NCBI RefSeq assembly: GCF_007748035.1
Contig: NZ_CP036278.1
Coordinates: 6,262,001 to 6,326,000 of the forward strand
Length of the DNA stretch: 64,000 nt
Direction of reading: 5' to 3'
Source of the DNA: Aeoliella mucimassa
GTDB lineage: Bacteria; Planctomycetota; Planctomycetia; Pirellulales; Lacipirellulaceae
Every line of letters starts with the position of its first letter. Position 1 is the stretch's first letter. A model generated the notes under the pieces. The model searched no databases and was not told where the DNA came from. It worked only from the letters and a program-made list of their open reading frames with translations. This document shows, in pieces, positions 17,457-27,386 of this stretch. The translations under genes and the position numbers were made by a program.

Positions 17457-17918
17457 GTGGGTTCCGAGACATCTCCTGACGAACTCCTTGAGCAAGCCCG
17501 GCAAGAGCAACACCCGCGATGCATAGTCTGCAGCGAGCAGCACACCTGTGGGTTGAAGGTCGAGTACGCTGCGACCGACGAGGGAGGGGTAGCCGCAACG
17601 TTCGAGTGCCTTGAGCAATGGCAAGGTTACTCGGGCCTGGTGCATGGGGGGGTGATTGCCTCGCTGCTGGATGGAGCGATGACCAACTGCTTATTTGCCG
17701 AAGGCATCGTCGCTTATACCGCCGATTTACAAGTGCGGTATAAGCGGCCGCTCCATGTTGGCACACCAGCACAGGTTGTTGCGACCGTCAGCCGGCGGAA
17801 CCCACCGCTATTTGTGTTGAAGTCGAAAATCGTGCAAGAAGGTCGCGTGCGTGCCATCGCTACCGGCATGTTCATGACCAACGACAACCAGTTAAAGCAG
17901 CTTTGGAATGGCGACTGA
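17457..17918 (+). CDS. PaaI-type hot-dog thioesterase
   Basis: A 153-residue hot-dog fold protein. The N-terminus has CIVCSEQHTCGLKV, a cysteine pattern found in a subgroup of PaaI-like thioesterases. The core GYSGLVHGGVIASLLDGAM carries the HGG-x6-D signature that binds and hydrolyses acyl-CoA. The start is GTG six bases after the preceding stop. The four-residue-spaced cysteines could bind a metal or cluster, which would suit the NifX-like neighbour, but that is a guess. Acyl substrate unknown. Confidence 0.85.
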   Translation: MGSETSPDELLEQARQEQHPRCIVCSEQHTCGLKVEYAATDEGGVAATFECLEQWQGYSGLVHGGVIASLLDGAMTNCLFAEGIVAYTADLQVRYKRPLHVGTPAQVVATVSRRNPPLFVLKSKIVQEGRVRAIATGMFMTNDNQLKQLWNGD

Positions 17919-17930
17919 AGCCCTCATCTC

Positions 17931-18773
17931 ATGACTCACATCGCAATCACAGCACTGGTAGAAAACACCGCGAATGGCCAACACGTTCGTGGCGAACATG
18001 GCTTGGCGTTCTGGATTGAAGTGGACGACCAGCGTCTGCTATTCGACACCGGACAAACTTCGGAGACGCTCTGCCATAACGCTGCCTGCTTGGGTATCGA
18101 CCTGCGAACGGTCAAGTCGGTCGTGCTGTCGCATGGCCATTACGATCACACCGGCGGTCTGAAAGAAGTGCTGCATCAGGCCACGCGACCGCGGCTGTTC
18201 CTGCACCCCGCGGCGTTGGAACCTCGCTACAGTCGTCGGAGCAACGGAACCACGTCGGCCATCGGCATTCGCGGCGGGCTCACTGAAGTCGACTGGCAGC
18301 GCCGGGCCGAGTTGGTGTGGACCGAGCAACCGACACAAATCCTGGACGGGGTGACGGTAACCGGCGGCGTGCCGCGCGCGACGGAGTTCGAAAACACCGG
18401 CGGCGACTTTTACCTCGACTCCGATTGCACCCGCATCGACACCATTCCCGACGATCAGGCGTTGTTCTTCGACACCGCAGAGGGAACCGTGGTGCTTCTC
18501 GGGTGCGCGCACGCGGGGGTGATCAACACGCTTGAGTATATTCAGCAACTCACCGATGGCAAACCACTGCACGCGGTGATCGGCGGTATGCATCTGCTAA
18601 ACGCTTCGAGCGATCGGATGGAGCGGACCATCCGGTCGCTCACTTCGTTGGGGGTGCAGATGATTGCCCCGGCCCACTGCTCGGGAGGTCGCTCGGCCGC
18701 GCGGTTGTGGGCCGAATTCCCCGATCGCTGGGTCCCTTGCCCGGTCGGCACACGATTCGAGTTCCGCGCTTAA
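17931..18773 (+). CDS. Metallo-beta-lactamase-fold hydrolase
   Basis: A 280-residue MBL-fold enzyme with the motif LSHGHYDHTGG (residues about 66-76) and later histidines in LLGCAHAGVIN, IGGMHLLNAS and PAHCSG. It resembles the group annotated as dihydropterin (RFA-P) synthase-like or archaeal-type MBL hydrolases, in which members often travel with NifX/NifB-type proteins. It starts 12 bases after the thioesterase, so the three genes form one operon. The set may handle a metal cofactor or a folate-like compound; the sequence does not decide which. Confidence 0.85.
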   Translation: MTHIAITALVENTANGQHVRGEHGLAFWIEVDDQRLLFDTGQTSETLCHNAACLGIDLRTVKSVVLSHGHYDHTGGLKEVLHQATRPRLFLHPAALEPRYSRRSNGTTSAIGIRGGLTEVDWQRRAELVWTEQPTQILDGVTVTGGVPRATEFENTGGDFYLDSDCTRIDTIPDDQALFFDTAEGTVVLLGCAHAGVINTLEYIQQLTDGKPLHAVIGGMHLLNASSDRMERTIRSLTSLGVQMIAPAHCSGGRSAARLWAEFPDRWVPCPVGTRFEFRA

Positions 18774-18956
18774 GGGGGGACTGAATCGCTGGTTTTCACC
18801 GCTAATCGCACGTCGGCGGCAATCTTTGGTTCCTCTCAGAAATATAAGGAAAACTATGCAACCGGCGGGTACAATGTTGCCCAATCGTGCGAACCGGCTC
18901 GGCCTGTTCGGCGATGGTTTGTCCCGCCCATTTCCTTCTCTCCCGTGATAGCCAGC

Positions 18957-20009
18957 ATGAAGTTTACCCACGCCGCTGCTGCCCTGCTGTTGTTCGTCCC
19001 AGGTTACGCCGTAGCCCACGAAGGGGTGCACACCCACCCGGTCGCCGCCGCAGCGGCGGCCGACTACGCCGAGGCCCTGGCCGAAGGTCGCCCGGTGATT
19101 ACCGGTGCCGGCGAGCATCGCTACCAACTCGACTACGACTGGCTTCGCAACGTCGAGGAGAGTTTCCACGGACCAACGCACGGCAGCGTGGTAGTGGATG
19201 CGGAGAATCGGGTATACGTGAGTACCGACGCCGAGCAAGGCATCTTCGTGCTCGACGCCGACGGCCAGCGGATCACCACGCTCGGTCCTGCGACGCAGTA
19301 TCTACACTCGATGGTGATGACCAAAGAGGGGGACAAGCAAGTGATCGTCGCTGCCAGTCCTGGGCAAAAGAAGGTGTTGAAGATCGCCCTCGACGGCACC
19401 GTGCTGCTGTCGATTCCCAACGAGAAGACCGGCGAGGTCGATGGGGGCTTCGACGGAGTGACCAGCGTGTGCTTGCTACCCAATGGGCAGATCGTCGCCT
19501 CGTGCGGTTACGGATCGAACAAGGTGCACTTCTTCGACGCCGAGGGCAAGCACCTGGCCACGTTCGGCGGCAAAGGACAGGATCCCGGCGCATTCAATTG
19601 CTGCCATGGCCTGGCGTACGACGACCGCTTCGACGAGCCGCGCCTGCTGATCGCCAATCGCGAAGCAAGCCAACTCGAACACTACACGCTCGAAGGAGAG
19701 TTTGTATCGGTCTATTCCACCGACGTGTCGCGTCCCTGCCTGCCGGTGCTGAAAGGGGATTGTTGCTACGTGGCCGAGTTGAACGGGCGGGTGACCGTGC
19801 TCGACCGCGAAGGCAAGCTGCTCGCCCGCTTGGGAGAGAACACCAACAAGTCGGAGCAGGCCAACTTTGGTGTCGACAAAGCTGCCTGGCAACCTGGCGT
19901 GTTCACCGCCCCGCATGGTTTGGGCTTCGACGCCGATGGCGGCTTGTACGTGCAGGACTGGAACAAAGCAGGCCGGGTCACCCGGTTGCTGCCGATCGCA
20001 AGTGAGTAA
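18957..20009 (+). CDS. Secreted NHL-repeat beta-propeller protein
   Basis: A 350-residue exported protein. The signal peptide covers about residues 1-19 (AAAALLLFVPGYAVA), followed by a histidine-containing stretch (HEGVHTHP). The rest consists of NHL/six-bladed propeller repeats, with recurring patterns such as GSVVVDAENRVYVST, GIFVLDADGQRI and GVTSVCLLPNGQIVASCG, and the last blade closing with GLGFDADGGLYVQDWN. The ATG at 18957 is preferred over the in-frame GTG at 18945. No catalytic residues are evident. It is followed six bases later by the LamG-like gene, so the two are probably expressed together at the cell surface. Confidence 0.82.
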   Translation: MKFTHAAAALLLFVPGYAVAHEGVHTHPVAAAAAADYAEALAEGRPVITGAGEHRYQLDYDWLRNVEESFHGPTHGSVVVDAENRVYVSTDAEQGIFVLDADGQRITTLGPATQYLHSMVMTKEGDKQVIVAASPGQKKVLKIALDGTVLLSIPNEKTGEVDGGFDGVTSVCLLPNGQIVASCGYGSNKVHFFDAEGKHLATFGGKGQDPGAFNCCHGLAYDDRFDEPRLLIANREASQLEHYTLEGEFVSVYSTDVSRPCLPVLKGDCCYVAELNGRVTVLDREGKLLARLGENTNKSEQANFGVDKAAWQPGVFTAPHGLGFDADGGLYVQDWNKAGRVTRLLPIASE

Positions 20010-20015
20010 CCCACC

Positions 20016-21311
20016 ATGTTCGACAATCACCGGCTCGCGTTCGCGTGGGTATGCCTGACCAATGCTTTGGCGGTCACGACTTTCGCGGCCGCTCCGGCGA
20101 GCCAGCGCGAGCGGGTGGAGCAGGTCACGCAGCTGTCAGGACTCGTTGCCTTCTGGGACTTCGTCGATCGCGAGCCGGACAGGCAGCGGCGTTTCGTCGC
20201 CCACGTGCCGGAGGGCGACGAGCGCTATCCCCTCGACGCAGCGAACTACGTCCGCGACTACTGGCAGCAGGGTCGCGAAGCAACGTACGACGACTTTCCG
20301 CTGCTCGGGCGTGGTCCGTTCGGGCAGGCGGTCCGCATCGTAAAAGAAAGCGAGCCCGACTTCCGCCCGTTCCTGTATGTTCCGCGAAGCCGACTGCACG
20401 ATACCCCGCTCGACATCAAAGGCGATGCTCGATCGGTCACCGTCGTGGTCTGGGCGATCCGCGAAAGCGGCAACCACGCCCTGGCGGGCATCTGGCACGA
20501 AGGAACCGACCTCAAGCAACGCGAGACGGCCGGCATCGCCAAGGTGGAGCGAGGCCAGCGACAGTACGCCCTGTTCGCGGGACTCAACTACTCCGGCAGC
20601 GCCTGTGGTCACGTGTCGGAGAACGGCGCCGGGTCGTTCCTCAACAAGTACGCGCTGCACAAGTGCAATTCGGCCGCGCAAGTGCCGGCCGTGTCGGCCG
20701 ACTCTCCAGCGGACGTGCTCGACCACTCCTGGCACTGCCTGGCGATGACGCTCGACCATTCCACCGAGCAGCTCACCGGCTGGGTCGACGGCAACTCGGA
20801 CGATCGCTGGCTGGAGCGTCCGAAACGCGATGGCCTGATCGGCTCGGCTTACCAAGCCTACATGCAAGGCTACTACGCCGGGGTGCCGGGCCTGCAGCAG
20901 GGCGAGGACCCGTCGTTTCCGGCCGATCAGTACTACAACCCGCCGGAGGACACGCCGGTAGCAACCAAGGTGCTAAGCGAGTCGCCGACCGAACGGACCG
21001 AACAACGCGAGTACGCCTACACCAAGGTGGAGCTCACGCTTCGCCGGAACGCTCAGGGAGCGTGGGACGAAACCGATCGCGAGCTCATTGCGTTGCGACT
21101 GAACCCCTGGTGGTATCCTCACAGCATCTATACCCCTGCCGACGACGATACCGGCGGACCCTTCACCATCGGGCGGGTGATCCATAGCGGTCGGAGCGTC
21201 GGCTTCACCGGCTGGATCGGCGGAGTCGCGGTGTTCGACCGGGCGCTGACTTCCACCGAGTTAGCGTTGCTCGCCGGCATCGCCAAGCAGCCGATGGTGT
21301 CAGCCCCTTAG
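20016..21311 (+). CDS. Secreted LamG/concanavalin-like protein
   Basis: A 431-residue protein with a signal peptide (about 1-24). The mature part begins with LSGLVAFWDFVDRE, a common opening of planctomycete concanavalin-like domains. It contains ARSVTVVVWAIRESG, HSWHCLAMTLDHSTEQLTG and a final WIGGVAVFDRALTSTELALL, which are the strands typical of LamG folds. Part of the middle (about 270-340) is an insertion. It has no enzymatic motif and could bind a polysaccharide. It overlaps the end of the convergent sulfotransferase-like gene by four bases. Confidence 0.8.
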   Translation: MFDNHRLAFAWVCLTNALAVTTFAAAPASQRERVEQVTQLSGLVAFWDFVDREPDRQRRFVAHVPEGDERYPLDAANYVRDYWQQGREATYDDFPLLGRGPFGQAVRIVKESEPDFRPFLYVPRSRLHDTPLDIKGDARSVTVVVWAIRESGNHALAGIWHEGTDLKQRETAGIAKVERGQRQYALFAGLNYSGSACGHVSENGAGSFLNKYALHKCNSAAQVPAVSADSPADVLDHSWHCLAMTLDHSTEQLTGWVDGNSDDRWLERPKRDGLIGSAYQAYMQGYYAGVPGLQQGEDPSFPADQYYNPPEDTPVATKVLSESPTERTEQREYAYTKVELTLRRNAQGAWDETDRELIALRLNPWWYPHSIYTPADDDTGGPFTIGRVIHSGRSVGFTGWIGGVAVFDRALTSTELALLAGIAKQPMVSAP

Positions 21312-22054
21312 AGAGCTTCATCGGCGACGATGCGGTGCTGGTGCATCTCTTCGTAGTAAGGCAAATGGTAATCGTAGTACTCTGCAAGCGTCGGATTGTT
21401 CTCGACGGTCTGCTCGTACTCGGTATTCTCGCGATGCAGCCCCTGGCTGTTGGCAACCTCCTCGTGCCAGCCTTGCCATTGCTGCCATTTGTCGTGCTGC
21501 CCAGCCGACCAGTTTAGCGACTTGGCATCGAACGCGATCTCGAGTCGCTGGCAAAGCTCTGAGAGCACGCTCGTCGGGTGGGCGACCAGCGTTTCGGCGC
21601 ACACCACGATCGGCATCGAACGCTGAACAGCCTGCACTTGGCGAAAGATGCTGGCCTGCTTCTCGTAGCCGATTTCCTCGAGCGTCACACAGGGGTTCTT
21701 CGCAAAGTGCGACGCGATCGTCGGCTTGGGATCGCGAACCAGGAACACATGCGTCATCCGCTGCAACAACGGCTGATCGGCCTTCAGATGGTCGTGGCAA
21801 TGGTAGCACATGTCCTTGAAAAACAGGTCTTCGTCCTGCACCAGCCCGAGCAGCCGATTGCGGATGGTTGCGTAGTCGCACGATTCCTCCGCGTCCAACG
21901 ACGACTTCACCGCGGCCGCGCGCTGTTCGTGCTGGTAGTAAAGCGCAGCGAACGGTTCGTGGAGCACATGAAAATCGCCTCGTTCGATGAACACACGCTC
22001 CAGCGCGGTAGAACGCGATCGTGGGTGCGCCCAGAGGGCGATGAGGTGGTTCAT
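21308..22054 (-). CDS. Sulfotransferase-like protein
   Basis: A 248-residue soluble protein whose N-terminus, IALWAHPRSRSTALERVF, is the PAPS 5'-phosphosulfate loop region of sulfotransferase-like proteins. The 3'-phosphate-binding part appears as HVFLVRDPKPTIASHF. Homologues in bacteria are often annotated only as sulfotransferase family or as hypothetical. The acceptor is unknown. It stands alone on the minus strand, convergent with the LamG-like gene, with GGGAGAAAGCC before the ATG. Confidence 0.75.
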   Translation of the reverse strand: MNHLIALWAHPRSRSTALERVFIERGDFHVLHEPFAALYYQHEQRAAAVKSSLDAEESCDYATIRNRLLGLVQDEDLFFKDMCYHCHDHLKADQPLLQRMTHVFLVRDPKPTIASHFAKNPCVTLEEIGYEKQASIFRQVQAVQRSMPIVVCAETLVAHPTSVLSELCQRLEIAFDAKSLNWSAGQHDKWQQWQGWHEEVANSQGLHRENTEYEQTVENNPTLAEYYDYHLPYYEEMHQHRIVADEAL

Positions 22055-22187
22055 GGCTTTCTCCCGTCTCGGCAGCTATCTGAAAGTTCGCGCGGTTCCG
22101 CAAGCAGTCGCCTGCTGCGGGTCGATCCGTTAGACTAACGGCAAACACCGGCCGATTGAACCGTTCCCCCGCAAAAACTAGAGGGTC

Positions 22188-23723
<1,536 letters not shown>

Positions 23724-23778
23724 CCCGAGAGACCAGGCTACCCCGCACAGGGGGGCCAAGCTTTCCACGCTCGGAGGG

Positions 23779-24039
23779 ATAGATTCCCAACGCACCGAAT
23801 AGATTCCCACTGTTGGGCAAATAGATTCCCAATTTACCCACCGATGGGAAAATTGAATCTGCGCGTACTCTACAAAACCAGTGGTTTTCGCACCCGAATA
23901 GATTCCCATTTCCCAAAACGCATCGAGTGGGAATCTATTTTTTCGCTGGGAATCTATCGCAAGTCTTTGATAGGTAACAAGTTGCATCAATACCTCCATC
24001 GAAAGTGCCCAAAATAGATTCCCATGGGTGGGTAACTAT
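23779..24039 (-). repeat. TGGGAATCTATT-rich repeat, copy B
   Basis: Inverted relative of 14338-14576. It carries TGGGAATCTATT-type units at 23779-23789, 23798, 23820, 23897 and 24013 (minus) and at 23928 and 23947 (plus), plus a degenerate unit at 24028. Copy B has one more unit at the outer end than copy A. The spacer between units is conserved too, including a run around GGTTTTGTAGAGT. Confidence 0.9.
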
Positions 24040-24162
24040 TTGTGGGGAGGATTCAGGATTCGGGGGACAGGGGGCAGGGAATGTCATCTTGAAGGAGCTT
24101 CCGGCGACTGAAAGATCTCAGCCCGCCATTTCGAACGCGTCACCAACGAGGGACTCGTAGGA

Positions 24163-24420
24163 TGGGACCAGGAGCGACAGCGACGCAGCCCCATCCCCTG
24201 CATTACCCACCCGCGCAGCAGCGAACGCAACACAAGTGCCATCGCGGTCAGAGACCGCTCCTACAGCACGCTTGCGTGGTAGATGGTTTCAGTGAATTTC
24301 ATGTTCACTCGGTTACATCTCTCCATCCTCCAACAACGGACTACTGACCACAAACAACGGATAGCACACCAACTGTCCATTAGAACACCACAGGTGGCCA
24401 ATTCCCAGCGAAAAGTGGAG
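24163..24420 (-). repeat. Interspersed repeat, left part of composite element (copy 2)
   Basis: Inverted copy of the blocks at 12848-12890 and 13023-13088 (here 24378-24420 and 24163-24228). A 6-bp hairpin, GCGGTC/GACCGC (24244-24258), of the kind common in planctomycete REP-like sequences, precedes the 66-base block on the minus strand. No transposase lies between this and copy B. Confidence 0.8.
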
Positions 24421-25086
24421 AGAATAGACGGGTCGCAGAAGAATGTAGCACCACTCTCCGAGTGGTATGCAGGACGCAGCGGCCCGCCATTCTGACGGGC
24501 ATTCGGTGCAATGGCGTTATCCAGTTCTTACGATTCGGAGAATCGTGCTACGATGGCTCCCGCCAGCATCTGACAGGCCTCCATGACGAAAGGTGGGCGA
24601 AGCCCAAGAGGCTATCCCATCCGTGACGATCCGTGTGTATCCGTGGCTAGAAGGAAACCGTTTCTCACGTCCCAGACTTCGCGCTAACGCCGATCCGTAG
24701 ACGGGGTTCGTTGGCTGCTCAGTTCTTCGAGGTCGCGACACCCCACACCAAGCATCCAGCCCACTGCTGGTCATTGGGTAACGTGGCGACTCATGATCAA
24801 GCCATTGCTACTGCCATGCGATCTCGAAAGGCAGTCCGCGACATGCCAGCAGTGGCACCGAAAAATGAATGGCTAACAGTGCCGGCCTGCTGTGGGCACC
24901 GCACTGGTACGGCTAATTGACTGTTGGGCAACTGAGCAAACGATCCTGGCCACGGAGGGCCACTTTTTTACCTGGCGATTCGGTCTTTATCGTTCAGCGG
25001 TTCTTCGCTTCTGATGACCTCGCCTTGGCGTGTTTCGGAACTTCAGTTTTTGCAGCAGTTTGTGGCTCGGACGAGCTTTTTGCACC
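24421..25086. other. Repeat-rich non-coding region
   Basis: About 660 bases without a supportable gene. It contains short palindromic or echo-like segments, for example GATTCGGAGAATC near 24533 and ATCCGTGTGTATCCGTGG near 24626, of a type that recurs between genes in this phylum. It looks like accumulated debris of interspersed repeats next to copy 2. Confidence 0.5.
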
Positions 25087-25584
25087 CTACGGAAGTTCGA
25101 CAACTGCGCAATTGTGACTCCGCAGTATTTCCGCCATTTCTTTTGCCCGTTCCGGGTTGAGATGAGACGGACTCGTCGTATATGTCGTATACAGATCGTT
25201 GGCAGCGAAATAGTAACCGGCTGCCAACGCATTCTCATTCCACTCGATGCATTTTTCCATATCGGTTGGTGCCCCTCCCCGTCCAACTTGAAAATAAACA
25301 GCAAGGTCATGCATGGCCTCGCCGTCACCGCTCATAGCCTCTTGAGTCAAATGTTTGAATGCTATTTGATGATACTCACTTGGACTCTTGATCGAAGTTA
25401 ACAGTGCCATCTTGTCTTCTTCCTCAGATAGTAGAATTGCAAAGTGAACTTCAGCAAGCTGCATCGCCGCTCGGCCATTTCCAGCTTCGACTAGCTCTTT
25501 GAGTATGTTGATATGCATCAGAATCGCTTCGGGCGTAGCAAGACTCATAACGTCTATGCTCAGCGATGGATGACAAGCGCTCAT
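25087..25584 (-). CDS. Sel1-like repeat protein
   Basis: A 165-residue soluble protein. The middle and C-terminal parts show Sel1/TPR-like helices: EAMHDLAVYFQVGRGGAPTD then CIEWNENALAAGYYFAANDL, following the A-x2-L-x2-Y/F-x-G-x-G rhythm. The N-terminal third is helical, with the same alternation but poorer matches. Such repeats bind other proteins; no enzymatic function is expected. The choice of start is uncertain (25584 or an internal Met about twelve codons later). It sits alone between repeat debris and the VOC-fold gene, and no partner is obvious. Confidence 0.7.
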   Translation of the reverse strand: MSACHPSLSIDVMSLATPEAILMHINILKELVEAGNGRAAMQLAEVHFAILLSEEEDKMALLTSIKSPSEYHQIAFKHLTQEAMSGDGEAMHDLAVYFQVGRGGAPTDMEKCIEWNENALAAGYYFAANDLYTTYTTSPSHLNPERAKEMAEILRSHNCAVVELP

Positions 25585-25878
25585 TTGCGTGATCCTTGGC
25601 GAACCTGAATAGTCTGACCCAAAATGTGTTACAATAGTAAGAGAAAAAACTCAATGCAATTGCTTACTTAATAACATCACCGGTATAGTTGGTCGGTGGG
25701 GGGGGTGTCATCATCGGCCCAAACACAGTCCTCGATTGTCGTCCATCCTGGAACTACACGTACTTTATCGACACAACCACCTTTTTGGTATCTCCAAACC
25801 GTGAGCAGCCGAAGGACCGCACTCTGCACCAACCTCGCTGACGCGCACTCGGTGGAGTCAACGATCACGACTCGCGGG

Positions 25879-26433
25879 CTATTCGCTTTTCGGCAGGTTC
25901 AGTTGCCAGGAGACGCCGAAGCGGTCGGAGACCCAGCCGAACTTTTGGCTGAACCCGTAGTCGCCGAGCGGCATCATCACCTTGCCCTCTTTCGAGAGTT
26001 CGGCGAAGAGCTTTTCGAGCTGCGGCTCGTCTTCGCAATCAACGAACAGCGACATCGACGGAGTGAACGTGAAGTCGTGATCGGCGGGGCTGTCGATGCA
26101 CATCACCCGCTGGCCGGCGAGCGTAAAGCTGGCGAGCTTCACCGTGCCTGGCTTGCCCATCTCGTCGGGCCCGTACTTCTCGACCGACTCGATGGCCGCA
26201 TCGGGAAAGAGCGACAGATAGAGTTTCATGGCCTCTTCCGCCTGACCTTCGAACATCAGGAACGGAGTAACGCGGGTCTTGCTGGGTTGCATCGCAGAAA
26301 CCTGATCGTTGGGAGCGGTTGGTGCAGAATTCGGCGTGTCGGAATCGGTCGGCGGCGCTGCAGTGGTTTGGGCGAGCACGTAGCCAGCGATCACTACCAT
26401 TCCAACGCAAACAAGAATATGGAGAGTCTTCAT
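25879..26433 (-). CDS. Exported VOC-fold (PhnB-like) protein
   Basis: A 184-residue protein with two parts. Residues about 5-21 form a signal peptide or membrane anchor (ILVCVGMVVIAGYVLAQ), followed by a proline/threonine-rich linker to about 47. The rest is a PhnB/glyoxalase-type VOC domain: VTPFLMFEGQAEEAMKLYL, ASFTLAGQRVMCID, PSMSLFVDCED and the closing GVSWQLNLPK. Normal PhnB-like proteins begin directly at the VOC core and are cytosolic, so the exported form is unusual. Its start abuts the stop of the Hcp-fold gene, so both are in one transcript. Metal ligands and function are not clear. Confidence 0.82.
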   Translation of the reverse strand: MKTLHILVCVGMVVIAGYVLAQTTAAPPTDSDTPNSAPTAPNDQVSAMQPSKTRVTPFLMFEGQAEEAMKLYLSLFPDAAIESVEKYGPDEMGKPGTVKLASFTLAGQRVMCIDSPADHDFTFTPSMSLFVDCEDEPQLEKLFAELSKEGKVMMPLGDYGFSQKFGWVSDRFGVSWQLNLPKSE

Positions 26434-27246
26434 TCAAACGACTCCTGCTCGTGAACGACGGATGCCGAGCACCACTGCGAGGCCCAGCGCACCGATTGCC
26501 AGCGACGCGGGTTCGGGCACCGATTGCGAAGCGATCGACGTCGCTAGCGAGCGGCCCAGGTTGTCGCGCCAGAGAGTGTAGTCGCCGAGGTCCACTTGCC
26601 CGTCGGCGTTGCCATCCGCGCCCGAACCAATCGGCACGGTGATTCCGCCGAACTGATCTTTCCACTTATCGTAGTCATCGAAGTCGACCACTCCGTCGAA
26701 GTTGTAGTCGCCGGGCAGGGTTCCTGCGGTGAGCGCGGAGACATTCGTGAAGTCGTAGTTCACCTCGATGGTCTCCACCAAAGCACCCGTGCGATCGTCG
26801 TACACAAAGTGATTCAATGTAAGTTCACGCGTGGCAATCGTGCCATTGATCCGGGCGGGGGCACCACCGGAGTAGAGCGTGGATAGCGAGGGGGTGATCG
26901 CTTGCTCAAACTCGTAGCGATCGACAAGCTGCCGGCCATCGAATTGCTCGATGGTGAGGGTGTCGTACGTCATGCCGCGCAGCAGGTTTTCGAATACGTA
27001 GGGATACGCGCTATCGGCCACCATGCTGAATTTCATCGAGGCCTCGACTCGCCCTAGTGCTCCTCCATCGAAGTTGCGCGAGATATCAATCTGAAAACTC
27101 GCGAGGTCCGACCAGCCCTGGTGCTCGGCATCGGTGCACTCTCCGTCGATTCCGTCGAACTTGATGTAACCTACTGCCTGAACGACTGGCGACCATACGA
27201 CTGTAAGCAACAAAGCGATCAGCAGCGTCGGACCGTAACTGCGCAT
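26434..27246 (-). CDS. Hcp-fold secreted protein with dockerin-like repeat and PEP-CTERM
   Basis: A 270-residue protein. The signal peptide is about residues 1-24 (LLIALLLTVVWSPVVQA). A domain of Hcp type follows (about 25-165): YIKFDGIDGECTDAEHQGW, then SFQIDISRNFDGG and YEFEQAITPSLS. This is the fold of the type VI secretion tube protein. A dockerin-like pair of calcium-loop repeats (GDYNFDGVVDFDDYDKWK and ADGNADGQVDLGDYTLWR) spans about 175-225, and PEP-CTERM (VPEPASLAIGALGL, ending RRSR) closes it. The ATG at 27246 has AAAGGAT upstream and gives the signal peptide; an upstream in-frame extension was rejected. No other type VI genes are nearby, so a role at the cell surface is likelier than in injection. 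Confidence 0.85.
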   Translation of the reverse strand: MRSYGPTLLIALLLTVVWSPVVQAVGYIKFDGIDGECTDAEHQGWSDLASFQIDISRNFDGGALGRVEASMKFSMVADSAYPYVFENLLRGMTYDTLTIEQFDGRQLVDRYEFEQAITPSLSTLYSGGAPARINGTIATRELTLNHFVYDDRTGALVETIEVNYDFTNVSALTAGTLPGDYNFDGVVDFDDYDKWKDQFGGITVPIGSGADGNADGQVDLGDYTLWRDNLGRSLATSIASQSVPEPASLAIGALGLAVVLGIRRSRAGVV

Positions 27247-27386
27247 AATGCTTATCCTTTTACTCGTGATTCCGAGAGAACAACCAGGCACGCTGCCAGA
27301 TAGTGAGACGGGCCTAAGAGTATAAGCGCCCTGGTGATGGGCGTTAAGCACAAATTTTCGTGGCGGCGAAACTTCGCCCGCAAACA

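Noticed and set aside
23779-24039. Possible CRISPR array because of repeated 12-mers
   Set aside because: Units occur in both orientations with irregular spacing, and the spacers are conserved between copies, unlike CRISPR spacers.
24311-24317. TGTAACC on the minus strand in the repeat region
   Set aside because: No second box at the required distance.
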